Counted from the stretch's first letter, positions 1 through 8,676 are shown. The stretch is DNA of 47,654 nucleotides from Sphingomonadaceae bacterium (GCA_947454135.1 CANGJI010000002.1:1-47654), one strand, 5' to 3'. The notes: generated by a model not told the origin, from the sequence alone. Numbers and translations are program-made.

Positions 1-183
1 GCGAAGGTCTCGCGGTCGATCAACTTCGTCGGCCAGAACGCGATCCAGACCCACGGCGGCATCGGCATCACCGTGGAACTGGCCATCGGCCACTACTTCA
101 AGCGCGCCACGATGATCGAGAACCAGTTCGGTTCGGCCGACTTCCACCTTGGCCGGTTCGAGGATCTGACGCTGGCGGCTTGA
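1..183 (+). CDS. acyl-CoA dehydrogenase, C-terminal fragment (5' end outside window)
   Basis: Only the last 60 codons are present, read in frame 1 to a TGA at 181-183. The segment carries the QTHGGIGIT stretch and the following helix (GHYFKRATM) typical of the C-terminal all-alpha domain of acyl-CoA dehydrogenases, flavoenzymes that oxidise acyl-CoA to enoyl-CoA in the cytoplasm. The catalytic base and FAD-binding loops lie upstream of the window, so the chain-length class cannot be told. It converges on the nitronate monooxygenase gene, with a pair of REP-like hairpins in between. Confidence 0.85.
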   Translation, partial: AKVSRSINFVGQNAIQTHGGIGITVELAIGHYFKRATMIENQFGSADFHLGRFEDLTLAA

Positions 184-208
184 GGCTGCTTGCCGCGCGG
201 CTTTGCGC

Positions 209-228
209 GTCCCCGCGAAGGCGGGGAC
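209..228. repeat. REP-like hairpin, first copy
   Basis: A perfect 8 bp stem, GTCCCCGC and GCGGGGAC, closes on a GAAG loop. It lies in the 104 bp gap between two convergent genes. Hairpins of this form are common extragenic repeats in sphingomonads (general knowledge; copy number not checked here). A second, inverted copy follows at 260-277. It may act as a bidirectional terminator or mRNA stabiliser. Confidence 0.6.
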
Positions 229-259
229 CTCAGGCCGCGCGGCGCAAGGCCGAATGAGG

Positions 260-277
260 CCCCCGCCTTCGCGGAGG
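260..277. repeat. REP-like hairpin, second copy, inverted
   Basis: The stem CCCCCGC / GCGGAGG (one mismatch) closes on CTTC, the reverse complement of the loop of the copy at 209-228. Read on the other strand, the two copies share most of a 23 bp core including CGCGAAGGCGGGG, so they form an inverted pair. Confidence 0.55.
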
Positions 278-287
278 CGCCTGCATT

Positions 288-1259
288 CTAGGCCATCCCC
301 GCCAGACGCTCGCGGATGATCGCATTGGCCTGAGCCATGATGCGGTCGATCAGTTCCTTGCAGGTCGGGATGTCGTGGATGAGCCCGGCGACCATGCCGC
401 AGCTCCACGCGCCGGCTTCCATGTCGCCTTCCATCATGATGCGCGGATAGACGCCCGCGACTTCCTCGATGATGTCCTCGAACTTGATGTCGGCCCCGAG
501 GCGGCGTTCCTTTTCGAGCAGGCGTTCGACCGCAGCATTGGTCAGCACGCGCTCGGTGTTGCGCAGCGGGCGCATGACAAGGCGGGTGTCGAGCTCAGAA
601 GCGGCGACGAGGGCCTGCTTCACCTTTTCATGCACCGGCGCTTCCTTGGTCGCGATGAAGCGCGTGCCCATGTTGATGCCTTCCGCGCCCAGCGCCAGCG
701 CAGCCACGAGGCTGCGGCCATCGGCCATGCCGCCCGAGGCGACGAAGGGGATGGTGAGTTCCTCAGCCGCGCGCGGCAGGAGGATGAAGTTCGGGATATC
801 GTCCTCGCCGGGGTGGCCACCGCATTCGAAGCCATCGACCGAGATCGCATCGCAGCCGACGTTCTGCGCCTTCACGCTGTGGCGCACCGAGGTGCACTTG
901 TGGATCACCTTGATCCCGGCATCCTTGAAATAGGGCAGGAACGGCGCAGGGTTGTTGCCAGCGGTCTCGACGATCTTGACCCCGCCTTCGATGATCGCGC
1001 GGATATAGCCCGGATAATCGGGCGAATTGACCGTGGGCAGGAATGTCAGATTCACGCCGAAGGGCTTGTCCGTCATGTCCTTGCAGCGCGCGATCTCGTT
1101 GGCGAGATCGGCGGGGGTCTTCTGCGTCAGGCCAGTGATGATGCCGAGCCCGCCCGCGTTGGAAACGGCTGCGGCCATCTCGGCAAAGCCGACATAGTGC
1201 ATGCCGCCCTGGATGATCGGATGCTCGATGCCGAACAATTCGGTAATGCGGGTCTTCAT
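288..1259 (-). CDS. nitronate monooxygenase family flavoprotein (2-nitropropane dioxygenase-like)
   Basis: The product has 323 residues and a TIM-barrel nitronate monooxygenase/enoyl-reductase signature: an N-terminal HPIIQGGM, PFGVN near residue 67, GGHPGED at 147-153, ASGGMADG near 174-181 and MGTRF at 197-201 (FMN phosphate binding). Family members use FMN and O2 to oxidise alkyl nitronates; some relatives act in lipid metabolism, and the true substrate cannot be read from sequence. The ATG at 1257-1259 is chosen because AGGAGAG lies about 8 nt upstream and the family begins just before this point. A longer open frame up to 1367 has no such support. It faces an acyl-CoA dehydrogenase gene. 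Confidence 0.9.
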   Translation of the reverse strand: MKTRITELFGIEHPIIQGGMHYVGFAEMAAAVSNAGGLGIITGLTQKTPADLANEIARCKDMTDKPFGVNLTFLPTVNSPDYPGYIRAIIEGGVKIVETAGNNPAPFLPYFKDAGIKVIHKCTSVRHSVKAQNVGCDAISVDGFECGGHPGEDDIPNFILLPRAAEELTIPFVASGGMADGRSLVAALALGAEGINMGTRFIATKEAPVHEKVKQALVAASELDTRLVMRPLRNTERVLTNAAVERLLEKERRLGADIKFEDIIEEVAGVYPRIMMEGDMEAGAWSCGMVAGLIHDIPTCKELIDRIMAQANAIIRERLAGMA

Positions 1260-1359
1260 GGCTGGCTCTCTCCTGCTGGATGGTTCTGGTTCTGCGGCAT
1301 GGTTAGCATGACGCCCGGTTTCAGGCCCACTGCCATGTCTGGCAGGGAGCATCGCCGCA

Positions 1360-1782
1360 TCAGGCATCCGTATCGGTGCGAAATGTCACGGAGCGATGCC
1401 AGAAATAGCTGCCGATCAGGGTGACCATCGCAAAGCCGAACTGCGCCGGTATCGGATGCAGGCCAAGCCCCTGCACCAGCAGAGGCAGCGCGATCAGGTT
1501 GGCGCCGAACACGGTGTAGGAATAGGACGAGAAACGGGCGAATTCGCGCAGGATATTGGCCCGCGTGCGAAAGACGCCGATCTTGTAGGTGCTGAACGCG
1601 AAGACGGTGCAGACGAGCTGCGACAGCACCAGCCCCGCCATGTAGTGCCGGGAAAACCATGGCGAGAGCCACAGCAGCACTGGAAAGAACGAGAGCCCGA
1701 ACGCGGTGTTGATCGCGCCGGCGAGCAGATAACGCAAAGGGCGCTCGCCCTCTCGCAATCGCCCAAGAACGCGGTCAAGCAT
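1360..1782 (-). CDS. GtrA family membrane protein
   Basis: The product has 140 residues with four hydrophobic segments and the GtrA fold pattern: RYLLAGAINTAFG at the start, an FSTYKIGVFR loop in the middle and a C-terminal FWHRSVTFR. GtrA proteins are inner-membrane proteins thought to flip or carry lipid-linked sugars in cell-surface glycan synthesis. No glycosyltransferase partner is adjacent, so the substrate is unknown. The gene ends about 100 bp upstream of the nitronate monooxygenase start on the same strand and may be co-transcribed with it. Confidence 0.85.
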   Translation of the reverse strand: MLDRVLGRLREGERPLRYLLAGAINTAFGLSFFPVLLWLSPWFSRHYMAGLVLSQLVCTVFAFSTYKIGVFRTRANILREFARFSSYSYTVFGANLIALPLLVQGLGLHPIPAQFGFAMVTLIGSYFWHRSVTFRTDTDA

Positions 1783-1926
1783 GCCTCGAACATCCCCCTG
1801 GCGAACCCGCGAACGGCGCGGACAAAAACAGCGCAGCCCGGCTCCTCGGGTGCGCTGTGAGGCCGAGGCTAGTCAGACCGGAGAGCGAGTTCAACGGCCA
1901 ACCTGACGCTGCCGACGACAAACGCT

Positions 1927-2742
1927 TCAGGAGCGCTGGCAGGAGGCGCAGAAAAAGGTCGAGCGGCCGCCCTGCACGATGCGCTGGACCGGCTTGCCGC
2001 AAGCGCAATCCTCGCCCTCGCGCCCGTAGACGCGCCAGTCCTTGGCAAAATAACCCAGCTCCCCATCGGGGCGGACATAATCGCGCAAGGTGGAGCCGCC
2101 AGCACGAATCGCTTCTTCGAGCACGGCGCGGATTTCAGGCACGAGCCGGGTGAGCGCCGCGCGGCTGACCTTGCCGGCCTCGCGCTCCGGGTGGATCTTT
2201 GCGCGGTGGAGCGCCTCGCAGACGTAGATGTTGCCGAGCCCGGCGACGATCTGCTGATCGAGCAGAAGCAGCTTCACCGCGGCGAAACGGTTTTCGAAGG
2301 CCCTGGCAAGGTGCGCGGGGGTCAGGCCCGGGCCGAGCGGTTCGGGGCCCATCGCGGCGAACTGCGGCCATTGTTCCAGCGCAGCGGTATCGACGAGATC
2401 GACCGAGCCGAAACGCCGCGCATCGTTGAGCGCGAGGGTGCGGCCCGCGCCGGTTTCGATCACGAGATGATCGTGCTTGCCGATCTCGTCAGGATCGATT
2501 CGCCAGCGCCCGCTCATGCCGAGGTGAAAGACCATGGTCTGGTCGCGGTCGGTATGGACGAGGCCATACTTGGCGCGGCGCCCGAGGCTGGTAACGCGGG
2601 CGCCGGTGAGCGCCTGCACCAGATTCGGCGGAAACGGGCGCCTGAGGTCCGCACGGCGGGTTTCGATACGCGCGATCACCTGTCCATCGAGGACATGGGC
2701 AAGGCCGCGGACGGTGGTTTCGACTTCGGGCAATTCGGGCAT
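1927..2742 (-). CDS. mutM: formamidopyrimidine-DNA glycosylase (Fpg/MutM)
   Basis: This bifunctional glycosylase/AP lyase removes 8-oxoguanine and ring-opened purines from DNA. The 271-residue product begins MPELPEVE, so P2 and E3 supply the catalytic N-terminal proline and glutamate after Met removal. K58 falls in RRAKYG, the helix-two-turn-helix GLGNIYVCEAL is present, and a C-terminal zinc finger is formed by C246, C248, C265 and C268. Length and motifs are complete. It is divergent from ubiE, as in many alphaproteobacteria. The start codon lies only 3 bp from a MITE-like element, so its leader and any promoter are element-derived, and no Shine-Dalgarno sequence is visible before the ATG. 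Confidence 0.97.
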   Translation of the reverse strand: MPELPEVETTVRGLAHVLDGQVIARIETRRADLRRPFPPNLVQALTGARVTSLGRRAKYGLVHTDRDQTMVFHLGMSGRWRIDPDEIGKHDHLVIETGAGRTLALNDARRFGSVDLVDTAALEQWPQFAAMGPEPLGPGLTPAHLARAFENRFAAVKLLLLDQQIVAGLGNIYVCEALHRAKIHPEREAGKVSRAALTRLVPEIRAVLEEAIRAGGSTLRDYVRPDGELGYFAKDWRVYGREGEDCACGKPVQRIVQGGRSTFFCASCQRS

Positions 2743-2745
2743 GTA

Positions 2746-3011
2746 AGGGTCAGGACCAATGGGGCGCGCCGCCGAGGCGCTGGAATGGCGAACCTATCGG
2801 ACGGATACTTGCGCAGGGAAGGCTGGGTGCCTTTTCAAGCAAGTATCTGCCCGAGAAGGAAGCCATTCCAGCGTCCCTTCGGGATTTGACCAAAATGGCC
2901 CATTGCTTCGTCAGGAAGCCTTGAAATATCGACATATTCCTGCGTCTTCCTTCCTCGCACTGAGCCATTTTGCCTCAAACCTCGGTGGCGCGCCCCATTG
3001 GTCCTGACCCT
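2746..3011. mobile_element. MITE-like element, 266 bp, with 32 bp terminal inverted repeats
   Basis: The ends 2746-2777 and 2980-3011 are inverted repeats matching at 31 of 32 positions (outer bases AGGGTCAGGACC). Inside are two nested hairpins: CGCTGGAATGGC (2778-2789) with 2862-2873, enclosing GATACTTGC (2804-2812) with 2839-2847; and CAAAATGGC (2891-2899) with 2964-2972. No transposase is encoded. Open frames of 72-82 codons on both strands end in the same LGGAPHWS, which simply reflects the repeated ends. No clear target duplication is visible. It fills the mutM-ubiE divergent gap. A structured RNA is the alternative reading; the IS family was not identified. Confidence 0.75.
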
Positions 3012-3063
3012 AGCACCTAACAGGCTTTGCGGTTGCGGCAATTCCCACGTAAAGGCGCGGAGT

Positions 3064-3816
3064 ATGACTGACGCAACTGCTGCCGAGCCCGAAACCGTCT
3101 CCTTCGGCTACGAGGAGGTGACCCCGGAAGAAAAGACCGAGCGCGTGGGCGCGGTGTTTTCGTCCGTCGCCAAGAGCTACGACCGGATGAACGACGCCAT
3201 GTCGGCAGGCATGCACCGGCTGTGGAAGGACCGCTTCGTGCGCCGGGTGAAGCCGCGCGAGGGCGAGGCGATCCTCGACATGGCTGGCGGCACTGGCGAC
3301 ATCGCGTTCCGCATGGCGCGTCACGGGGCTGCGATCACCGTGTCCGACATCAACCAGGACATGCTCGATGTCGGCATCGAACGCGCCGAGAAGCAGGGCA
3401 TTCAGGGGCTGACCTGGTCGCGCCAGAACGCCGAGGAGCTGACCTTCGGCGACAAGGAATTCAACGCCTATACGATCGCGTTCGGCATCCGCAACGTGAC
3501 CCGGATCGACAAGGCGCTGGCTGAGGCGCACCGCGTGCTGAAGCCGGGCGGGCGGTTCTTCGTGCTCGAGTTCTCGACCACCGAATGGCCGGGTTTCGCG
3601 CAGGCCTACGACTTTTATTCGCACAAGATCGTGCCGCAGCTCGGCCAGATGATCGCGGGGGACGCGGATTCGTACCGCTACCTGATCGAATCGATCCGAC
3701 GCTTCCCGAAGATGCGCGAATTCGAAGGCATTATCCGCAGCGCCGGCTTCCGCCACACCAAGGTCGAGCCGATTCTGGGCGGCGCCGTGGCGATCCATTC
3801 GGGCTGGAAGATCTAG
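3064..3816 (+). CDS. ubiE: ubiquinone/menaquinone biosynthesis C-methyltransferase UbiE
   Basis: The enzyme is a cytoplasmic, membrane-associated SAM methyltransferase that methylates the ring of the ubiquinone (and, where present, menaquinone) precursor. The 250 residues include VFSSVAKSYDRMND (31-44), SAM motif I DMAGGTGD (72-79), NAEEL, the FGIRNVT segment and a C-terminal GGAVAIHSGWK, all typical of UbiE/COQ5. The ATG at 3064 is chosen over an in-frame start at 2998 because the latter lies inside the MITE-like element. ubiB follows after 9 bp. Confidence 0.97.
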   Translation: MTDATAAEPETVSFGYEEVTPEEKTERVGAVFSSVAKSYDRMNDAMSAGMHRLWKDRFVRRVKPREGEAILDMAGGTGDIAFRMARHGAAITVSDINQDMLDVGIERAEKQGIQGLTWSRQNAEELTFGDKEFNAYTIAFGIRNVTRIDKALAEAHRVLKPGGRFFVLEFSTTEWPGFAQAYDFYSHKIVPQLGQMIAGDADSYRYLIESIRRFPKMREFEGIIRSAGFRHTKVEPILGGAVAIHSGWKI

Positions 3817-3825
3817 GACCGCCCC

Positions 3826-5379
3826 TTGCTGCGCCACACAACCCATATTCGCCGCCTGCTCGGCTGGGGCATCACGCTTGCCCGGCATGGCGCGCTGATC
3901 GGCATCGAGAACGATCGCAACGCTCCGCCGCCGGTAAGGCGGCTGGCGAAGCTGGCGCGCTGGGTCTCGCTGACCGGCAAGAACCGGACCCGCGACTACG
4001 CAGGCGCCTTCCGCGCCATCGGCCCGGCAGCGATCAAGCTGGGGCAGACGCTGGCGACGCGGCCCGATCTGGTCGGTCCGGGGCCAGCGGAGAACCTGCT
4101 CAAGCTTCAGGACAAGCTGCCGCCGGTGTCCTTCGCGCTGATCCGCAAGGAAATCGAGGAGAGCTTCGAACGCCCGCTCGAATCGCTGTTCGCAGAGTTC
4201 GAGGAAGAGCCGGTCGGCGCGGCCTCGGTGGCGCAGGTCCACCGCGCGGTGACGACCGATGGCCGCAAGGTGGCAGTGAAGATCCTGCGCCCCGGCGTGC
4301 GCGAGAAGTTTGCCGCAGACATCGCGACCTACGAATGGGCGGCGGCCCATCTCGAAGCCTTTGGCGGCGAAGCCTCGCGCCTGCGCCCGCGCATGGTGAT
4401 CGCCAACTTCAAGCGCTGGACTCTGCGCGAGCTTGATCTCCGGCGCGAGGCAGCCTCCGCCTCCGAGCTGGCGGAGCAGATGCACGCCTTCCCCGGCTAC
4501 CGCGTGCCGACGATCGACTGGGATCGCACCAATGGCCGGGTGATGACGCTCGACTGGATCGACGGCATCAAGATCAGCGACAACGACGCGATCGATGCCG
4601 CCGGGCATGACCGCAAGGCGCTGGCGAGCCGGCTGGTCATTGCCTTCCTGCGGCAGGCGATCAGCGGCGGGTTCTTCCACGCCGACATGCATCAGGGGAA
4701 CCTGTTCATCGAAGCCGACGGCACGATCACCGCGATCGACTTCGGCATCATGGGCCGGATCGACCGGCGCGCGCGGCAGTGGCTCGCTGAAATCCTCTAT
4801 GGCCTGACAACCGGCAACTACACGCGCGTCGCCGAGATCCACTTCGAGGCGCAATATGTGCCGAGCTACCATTCGGTGGCTGAATTCGCGACGGCGCTGC
4901 GCGCTGTCGGCGAGCCGATGCGCGGCAAGCCGGTGAGCGAGCTTTCGGTCGGCCAGATGCTCGACGGGCTCTTCGCCATCACCCGCGACTTCGACATGCA
5001 GACCCAGCCGCACCTGCTGCTGCTGCAGAAGACCATGGTCATGGTCGAAGGCATCGCCACGCAGCTCGATCCCTCGATCAACATGTGGGACGTCGCCGCC
5101 CCCTTTGTGCGCGACTGGATCCGCGACGAACTGGGCCCCGAGGCCGCGATTGCCGACCGCATCCGCGAAAACGTCAAGACGCTGCTCGGCCTGCCCGATC
5201 TTGTCCGCCGCGTGGAAGAACGCTTCCCGCCCAAGGGCGGTGCGCCGGAAGATCCGCCACTGCCGCCGGTCGCTCTGATCGGCGATGGCGGCGGCTTCAA
5301 ATGGCTGGGCTATGCTTTGGCAGTGGCGCTGGGCGCTGCTGCGAGTGCGGGAGTTATCCTGCTCGGCCCCTGGGGCTGA
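3826..5379 (+). CDS. ubiB: ubiquinone biosynthesis regulatory protein kinase-like UbiB
   Basis: UbiB is a membrane-associated atypical kinase/ATPase of the ABC1/ADCK family needed for coenzyme Q synthesis. The 517-residue product has the family KxGQ motif as KLGQ (71-74), the alanine-containing loop GAASVAQVH (131-139), K152 in VAVKILRP, the catalytic loop with D287, H289 and N292, and a DFG at 305-307. A hydrophobic C-terminus (about 490-517) should anchor it. The only suitable start is a TTG at 3826, nine bases after the ubiE stop, so the two are surely co-transcribed. Confidence 0.96.
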   Translation: MLRHTTHIRRLLGWGITLARHGALIGIENDRNAPPPVRRLAKLARWVSLTGKNRTRDYAGAFRAIGPAAIKLGQTLATRPDLVGPGPAENLLKLQDKLPPVSFALIRKEIEESFERPLESLFAEFEEEPVGAASVAQVHRAVTTDGRKVAVKILRPGVREKFAADIATYEWAAAHLEAFGGEASRLRPRMVIANFKRWTLRELDLRREAASASELAEQMHAFPGYRVPTIDWDRTNGRVMTLDWIDGIKISDNDAIDAAGHDRKALASRLVIAFLRQAISGGFFHADMHQGNLFIEADGTITAIDFGIMGRIDRRARQWLAEILYGLTTGNYTRVAEIHFEAQYVPSYHSVAEFATALRAVGEPMRGKPVSELSVGQMLDGLFAITRDFDMQTQPHLLLLQKTMVMVEGIATQLDPSINMWDVAAPFVRDWIRDELGPEAAIADRIRENVKTLLGLPDLVRRVEERFPPKGGAPEDPPLPPVALIGDGGGFKWLGYALAVALGAAASAGVILLGPWG

Positions 5380-5380
5380 G

Positions 5381-6496
5381 GTGGGCAAGACGCCTCCCCT
5401 TCCCGGCCTGCGCCTGCCCAAGCGGCACTTCAATGCGCTCGATCTCTCGCGCCTGCTCGCGGCCTGTGCGGTACTGTTCTGGCACTACCAGCATTTCTTC
5501 GTGCCGCCGGTCGAGTTCCACTTCCATGTGAACCGGCCGAAGGTGTCGCCGCTCTATCATGAGCTGTGGTGGCTCTACGATTATGGCCACGCGGCGGTGC
5601 AGTATTTCTGGGCTGTCTCGGGCTTCGTTTTCGCGCACGTTTACCTTGCGGACAGCGGCGCGCGGGGGCGGTTCTGGCTGGCGCGGGTAGCGCGGCTGTG
5701 GCCGCTGCATCTGCTGACGCTGGTGCTCGTGGCGGTGTTGCAAGCGGCCTATAGCGGGATCAACGGCACCGAGTTCATCTACCACAACCAGGACATCAAG
5801 CATTTCGTGCTGAGCCTTGGTCTGGCACATTACTGGGGCTGGCAGACGGACCAATCATTCAACGGGCCTTCGTGGTCACTGTCGACCGAAATCCTCGCCT
5901 ATGCCGCGTTCTGGCTCCTGCTGCCGGCCTTGCGCAAATCGCCCACCATGCTGGCACTGACGACGTCGGTACTGGTGCTGGCGCTGTTCTTCCTCAAGGC
6001 GCCAGATGGCCCTGTGCTCACCTGCATCGGCTATTTCTTCGGCGGCGCGGCGGTCTACGGCGCCGCCCTGCAAGGCGGCCTGCGCACGGGTGTGCTGGTT
6101 CCGCTGGCGGCGGTGCTGACCATCGCGGCGCTCTGGATGGGGCTGAGCCTCCACTGGAAGGATGCGGCGACCTTGGCGGGGACGTTTGCCGCGCTGTTTG
6201 CGGTGCTGGCGATCGATACGGCGGACCGCGATGACAAGCTGGCGGCGGCGCGGCACCTCGGCGACGCCTCCTACGGCGTCTATCTCTGGCACTTCCCGAT
6301 CCAGCTCGCGCTGGTGCTGCTGATCGACAGCGTGCTCGGATCGCGCGGGATCGTCCGGCAGCCGGCGTTCCTGCTGTTCTTCATCGGCGCGAGCGTGCTG
6401 GCAGGCTTTGCCTCGCACCGCTGGTTCGAGCGCCCGGCGCAGAAGCTGGTGCTGAAACTGGCGGGGCGGCGCACGCCCAGCGCGGTGGCTGCCTAG
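5381..6496 (+). CDS. acyltransferase 3 family membrane protein (OafA/YrhL type)
   Basis: The product has 371 residues with about ten hydrophobic segments. The N-terminal half shows ALDLSRLLAACAVLFWHY, with the conserved R and H of acyltransferase-3 proteins, then FWAVSGFVFAHVY and GPSWSLSTE, and near the end YGVYLWHFPIQ. Members O-acylate sugars of polysaccharides, LPS or other envelope glycans at the inner membrane. The GTG at 5381 is chosen because it directly follows the ubiB stop and leads into the first conserved segment; upstream in-frame starts lie inside ubiB. It interrupts the usual ubiB-coaBC spacing. Acyl donor and acceptor are unknown. Confidence 0.88.
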   Translation: MGKTPPLPGLRLPKRHFNALDLSRLLAACAVLFWHYQHFFVPPVEFHFHVNRPKVSPLYHELWWLYDYGHAAVQYFWAVSGFVFAHVYLADSGARGRFWLARVARLWPLHLLTLVLVAVLQAAYSGINGTEFIYHNQDIKHFVLSLGLAHYWGWQTDQSFNGPSWSLSTEILAYAAFWLLLPALRKSPTMLALTTSVLVLALFFLKAPDGPVLTCIGYFFGGAAVYGAALQGGLRTGVLVPLAAVLTIAALWMGLSLHWKDAATLAGTFAALFAVLAIDTADRDDKLAAARHLGDASYGVYLWHFPIQLALVLLIDSVLGSRGIVRQPAFLLFFIGASVLAGFASHRWFERPAQKLVLKLAGRRTPSAVAA

Positions 6497-6897
6497 GCGG
6501 CGATTTCCGCCAGCTTGTGGTGCGGCAGCAATCGCCACGCCGCAAGCGCAAGAACGACATGGCCAGCTTCCACCGCCATCGGCATCACCCAGCCGGGATA
6601 GGCTCCGACCGCTGCGAGATTGATCGCGCGGCCGGCAAGCGTCGTGCCGAACAGCAGTGCGGGCACCAGCAGCAGATCGGCATTACGGCGCCACGCACCC
6701 CACATCATGCAGACCGCACCGACCCCGAAGAACGAGGTCATGTCGCCGCGGATCGTCGAAAGACCAGCCGTCCCCAGCGGCGCGATGCCGAACACGGGGC
6801 CTGACGCGGTGCTCTGCGGGGTCATCAGGAACGAGCCGGCCATGAACAGATCGAACATGCCGACAAGGAAAATCAATGCGGTAAGGACGAAGCGCAT
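6493..6897 (-). CDS. DUF4345-like small membrane protein
   Basis: The product has 134 residues and four predicted membrane segments, starting MRFVLTALIFLVGMFDLFMAG. An STIRGDMTSFFG segment followed by MMWGAWRR resembles the conserved RGDF-containing stretch of DUF4345 proteins, whose function is unknown. The ATG at 6895-6897 is chosen because GGGAG sits about 10 nt upstream; a longer frame to 6999 has no ribosome site. It is convergent with the acyltransferase gene and shares the bases CTAG with it, so the two stop codons overlap. Confidence 0.72.
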   Translation of the reverse strand: MRFVLTALIFLVGMFDLFMAGSFLMTPQSTASGPVFGIAPLGTAGLSTIRGDMTSFFGVGAVCMMWGAWRRNADLLLVPALLFGTTLAGRAINLAAVGAYPGWVMPMAVEAGHVVLALAAWRLLPHHKLAEIAA

Positions 6898-7007
6898 CGG
6901 CTGAGACTCCCAGGGTTTGTTCCAGCGTGGGCCAGTCCGGGGGCGGACGCAAGCACGGCGCAGCAAAACGATTGCGCGGGCCCGCGCGGCATTGCACAAG
7001 CGCCGCC

Positions 7008-8201
7008 ATGCAGGGCAAGCGCATCCTTCTCATCATCGGCGGCGGCATCGCGGCCTACAAGGCCAGCGAACTCGTCCGCCTGGTCCGGCGCGAGGGCGGC
7101 ACGGTGACGTGCGTGCTGACCAAGAGCGGCAGCCAGTTCGTCACGCCGATGACGCTTGCGGCGTTGAGCGAGAACGAGGTCCACACCACGCTGTGGGATC
7201 TCGATGCCGAAGCCAAGATGGGCCACATCCAGCTTTCGCGGAACGCAGATCTCGTGGTGGTCTGCCCGGCAACGGCGGACCTGATGGCGAAGATGGCGGC
7301 TGGGATCGCGGACGATCTGGCGACGACACTGCTGCTGGCGACGGACAAGCCGGTGCTGGCAGTGCCGGCGATGAACGTGCGGATGTGGCAGCATCCCGCC
7401 ACCCGCCGCAATGTCGCCACGCTCCGCGGCGACGGGATCGAAGTGATGGAGCCCGACGAAGGGCCGATGGCCTGCGGCGAGTTCGGCCCCGGCCGTCTGC
7501 CCGAGCCGCCGGTGATCCTGAGCGCGATTGCCGCGAAGCTGGGCGGCGTGCCGACTGGGCCGCTGGCAGGAAAGCATATCCTGGTAACGGCAGGGCCAAC
7601 GCACGAAGCGATCGATCCGGTGCGCTACATCGCCAATCGTTCGAGCGGAAAACAGGGGTTCGCGATAGCGGCGGCTGCGGCGCGGATGGGCGCGCGGGTG
7701 ACACTGGTGGCTGGACCGGTAACCCTGCCGACACCGCCGGGGGTAACGCGCGTCGATGTCGAAAGCGCGCGCGAGATGGCGGCCGCTGTCGCCTCCGCGC
7801 TGCCTGCCGATGCAGCCGTGATGGTCGCCGCAGTGGCGGACTGGCGGGTCGCTTCGGAAGCCGAGCAGAAGCTCAAGAAGGATGGCTCGGGCGTGATCCC
7901 GTCGCTGAACCTGACCGAGAACCCGGACATCCTTGCGCGGCTGGGCGCGTCGCCCGATCGCCCGCCGCTGCTGGTAGGCTTTGCCGCCGAGACCGAGAAC
8001 GTGGTGCCGCATGCGCAGGCCAAGCTTGTGCGCAAGGGTGCCGACTGGATCGTGGCGAACGATGTTTCCGGCGATGTGATGGGCGGGCACCTCAACGCGG
8101 TGCATATCGTGCGCGCGGACGGGGTGGAGAGCCTGCCCGAAATGCCCAAGGACGCGGTCGCTGCCGCACTGGTCGAGAGGATTGCCGATGCACTCAGCTG
8201 A
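7008..8201 (+). CDS. coaBC: bifunctional phosphopantothenoylcysteine decarboxylase / phosphopantothenate-cysteine ligase
   Basis: The enzyme carries out two consecutive steps of coenzyme A synthesis. The N-terminal CoaC flavoprotein part (about 1-180) shows IGGGIAAYK, the active-site His region, and PAMNVRMW, a variant of the PXMNXXMW motif, plus the substrate flap ACGEFGPGR (written here from [14 protein letters not shown]). The CoaB part begins near [20 protein letters not shown] and includes NRSSGKQG and later GFAAETEN. At 397 residues it is full length. The ATG at 7008 fits the family N-terminus. The 3' end overlaps dut by 14 bp. Confidence 0.96.
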   Translation: MQGKRILLIIGGGIAAYKASELVRLVRREGGTVTCVLTKSGSQFVTPMTLAALSENEVHTTLWDLDAEAKMGHIQLSRNADLVVVCPATADLMAKMAAGIADDLATTLLLATDKPVLAVPAMNVRMWQHPATRRNVATLRGDGIEVMEPDEGPMACGEFGPGRLPEPPVILSAIAAKLGGVPTGPLAGKHILVTAGPTHEAIDPVRYIANRSSGKQGFAIAAAAARMGARVTLVAGPVTLPTPPGVTRVDVESAREMAAAVASALPADAAVMVAAVADWRVASEAEQKLKKDGSGVIPSLNLTENPDILARLGASPDRPPLLVGFAAETENVVPHAQAKLVRKGADWIVANDVSGDVMGGHLNAVHIVRADGVESLPEMPKDAVAAALVERIADALS

Positions 8202-8658
8202 TGCCGTGCCCGTGATGGTCAAGCGCCTGCCCGGGAACGACGACCTGCCCCTGCCTGCCTATGCGACAGCCGGTGCGGCGGGCATGGATGTGGTTTCGGC
8301 GGAGGACGTCGATCTTGCACCCGGCGCGCGCCATGCGGTGGCGACGGGGCTGGCCATGGCGATCCCGGAAGGCTTCGAGATCCAGGTACGCCCGCGCTCG
8401 GGCCTCGCACTCAAGCACGGCGTTACCTTGCCCAACACGCCGGGAACGATCGACAGCGATTATCGCGGCGAACTGAAAGTCATCATGATCAACCTCGGCG
8501 CGGAGACCTTCTCGATCCGCCGGGGCGACCGCGTGGCGCAGCTCGTGCTGGCGCCCGTGACGCAGGCGAGCTGGGTGGAAGTCGATACGCTGGACGACAC
8601 CGCGCGCGGCGCGGGCGGGTTCGGCTCGACCGGGGGCCTCGCGGCGCTCCCCGGCTGA
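8188..8658 (+). CDS. dut: deoxyuridine 5'-triphosphate nucleotidohydrolase (dUTPase)
   Basis: This homotrimeric enzyme hydrolyses dUTP to dUMP, limiting uracil in DNA and feeding thymidylate synthesis. The 156-residue product carries all five trimeric dUTPase motifs: [16 protein letters not shown], the uracil-binding [24 protein letters not shown] and the C-terminal GAGGFGSTG arm. The ATG at 8188 is preferred over a TTG at 8182 because GAGAGG lies 7 nt upstream. It overlaps coaBC, so translational coupling is likely; coaBC-dut is a common bacterial pair. Confidence 0.97.
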   Translation: MHSADAVPVMVKRLPGNDDLPLPAYATAGAAGMDVVSAEDVDLAPGARHAVATGLAMAIPEGFEIQVRPRSGLALKHGVTLPNTPGTIDSDYRGELKVIMINLGAETFSIRRGDRVAQLVLAPVTQASWVEVDTLDDTARGAGGFGSTGGLAALPG

Positions 8659-8676
8659 ACCGAACCGCTCGGCAGA

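Noticed and set aside
2750..3007. Small open frames of 72-82 codons on both strands ending LGGAPHWS
   Set aside because: They lie inside the MITE-like element and share an ending only because its inverted ends are the same sequence; no ribosome site fits.
3010..5433. 807-codon minus-strand frame opposite ubiE and ubiB
   Set aside because: Antisense shadow; ubiE and ubiB carry complete family motifs on the plus strand.
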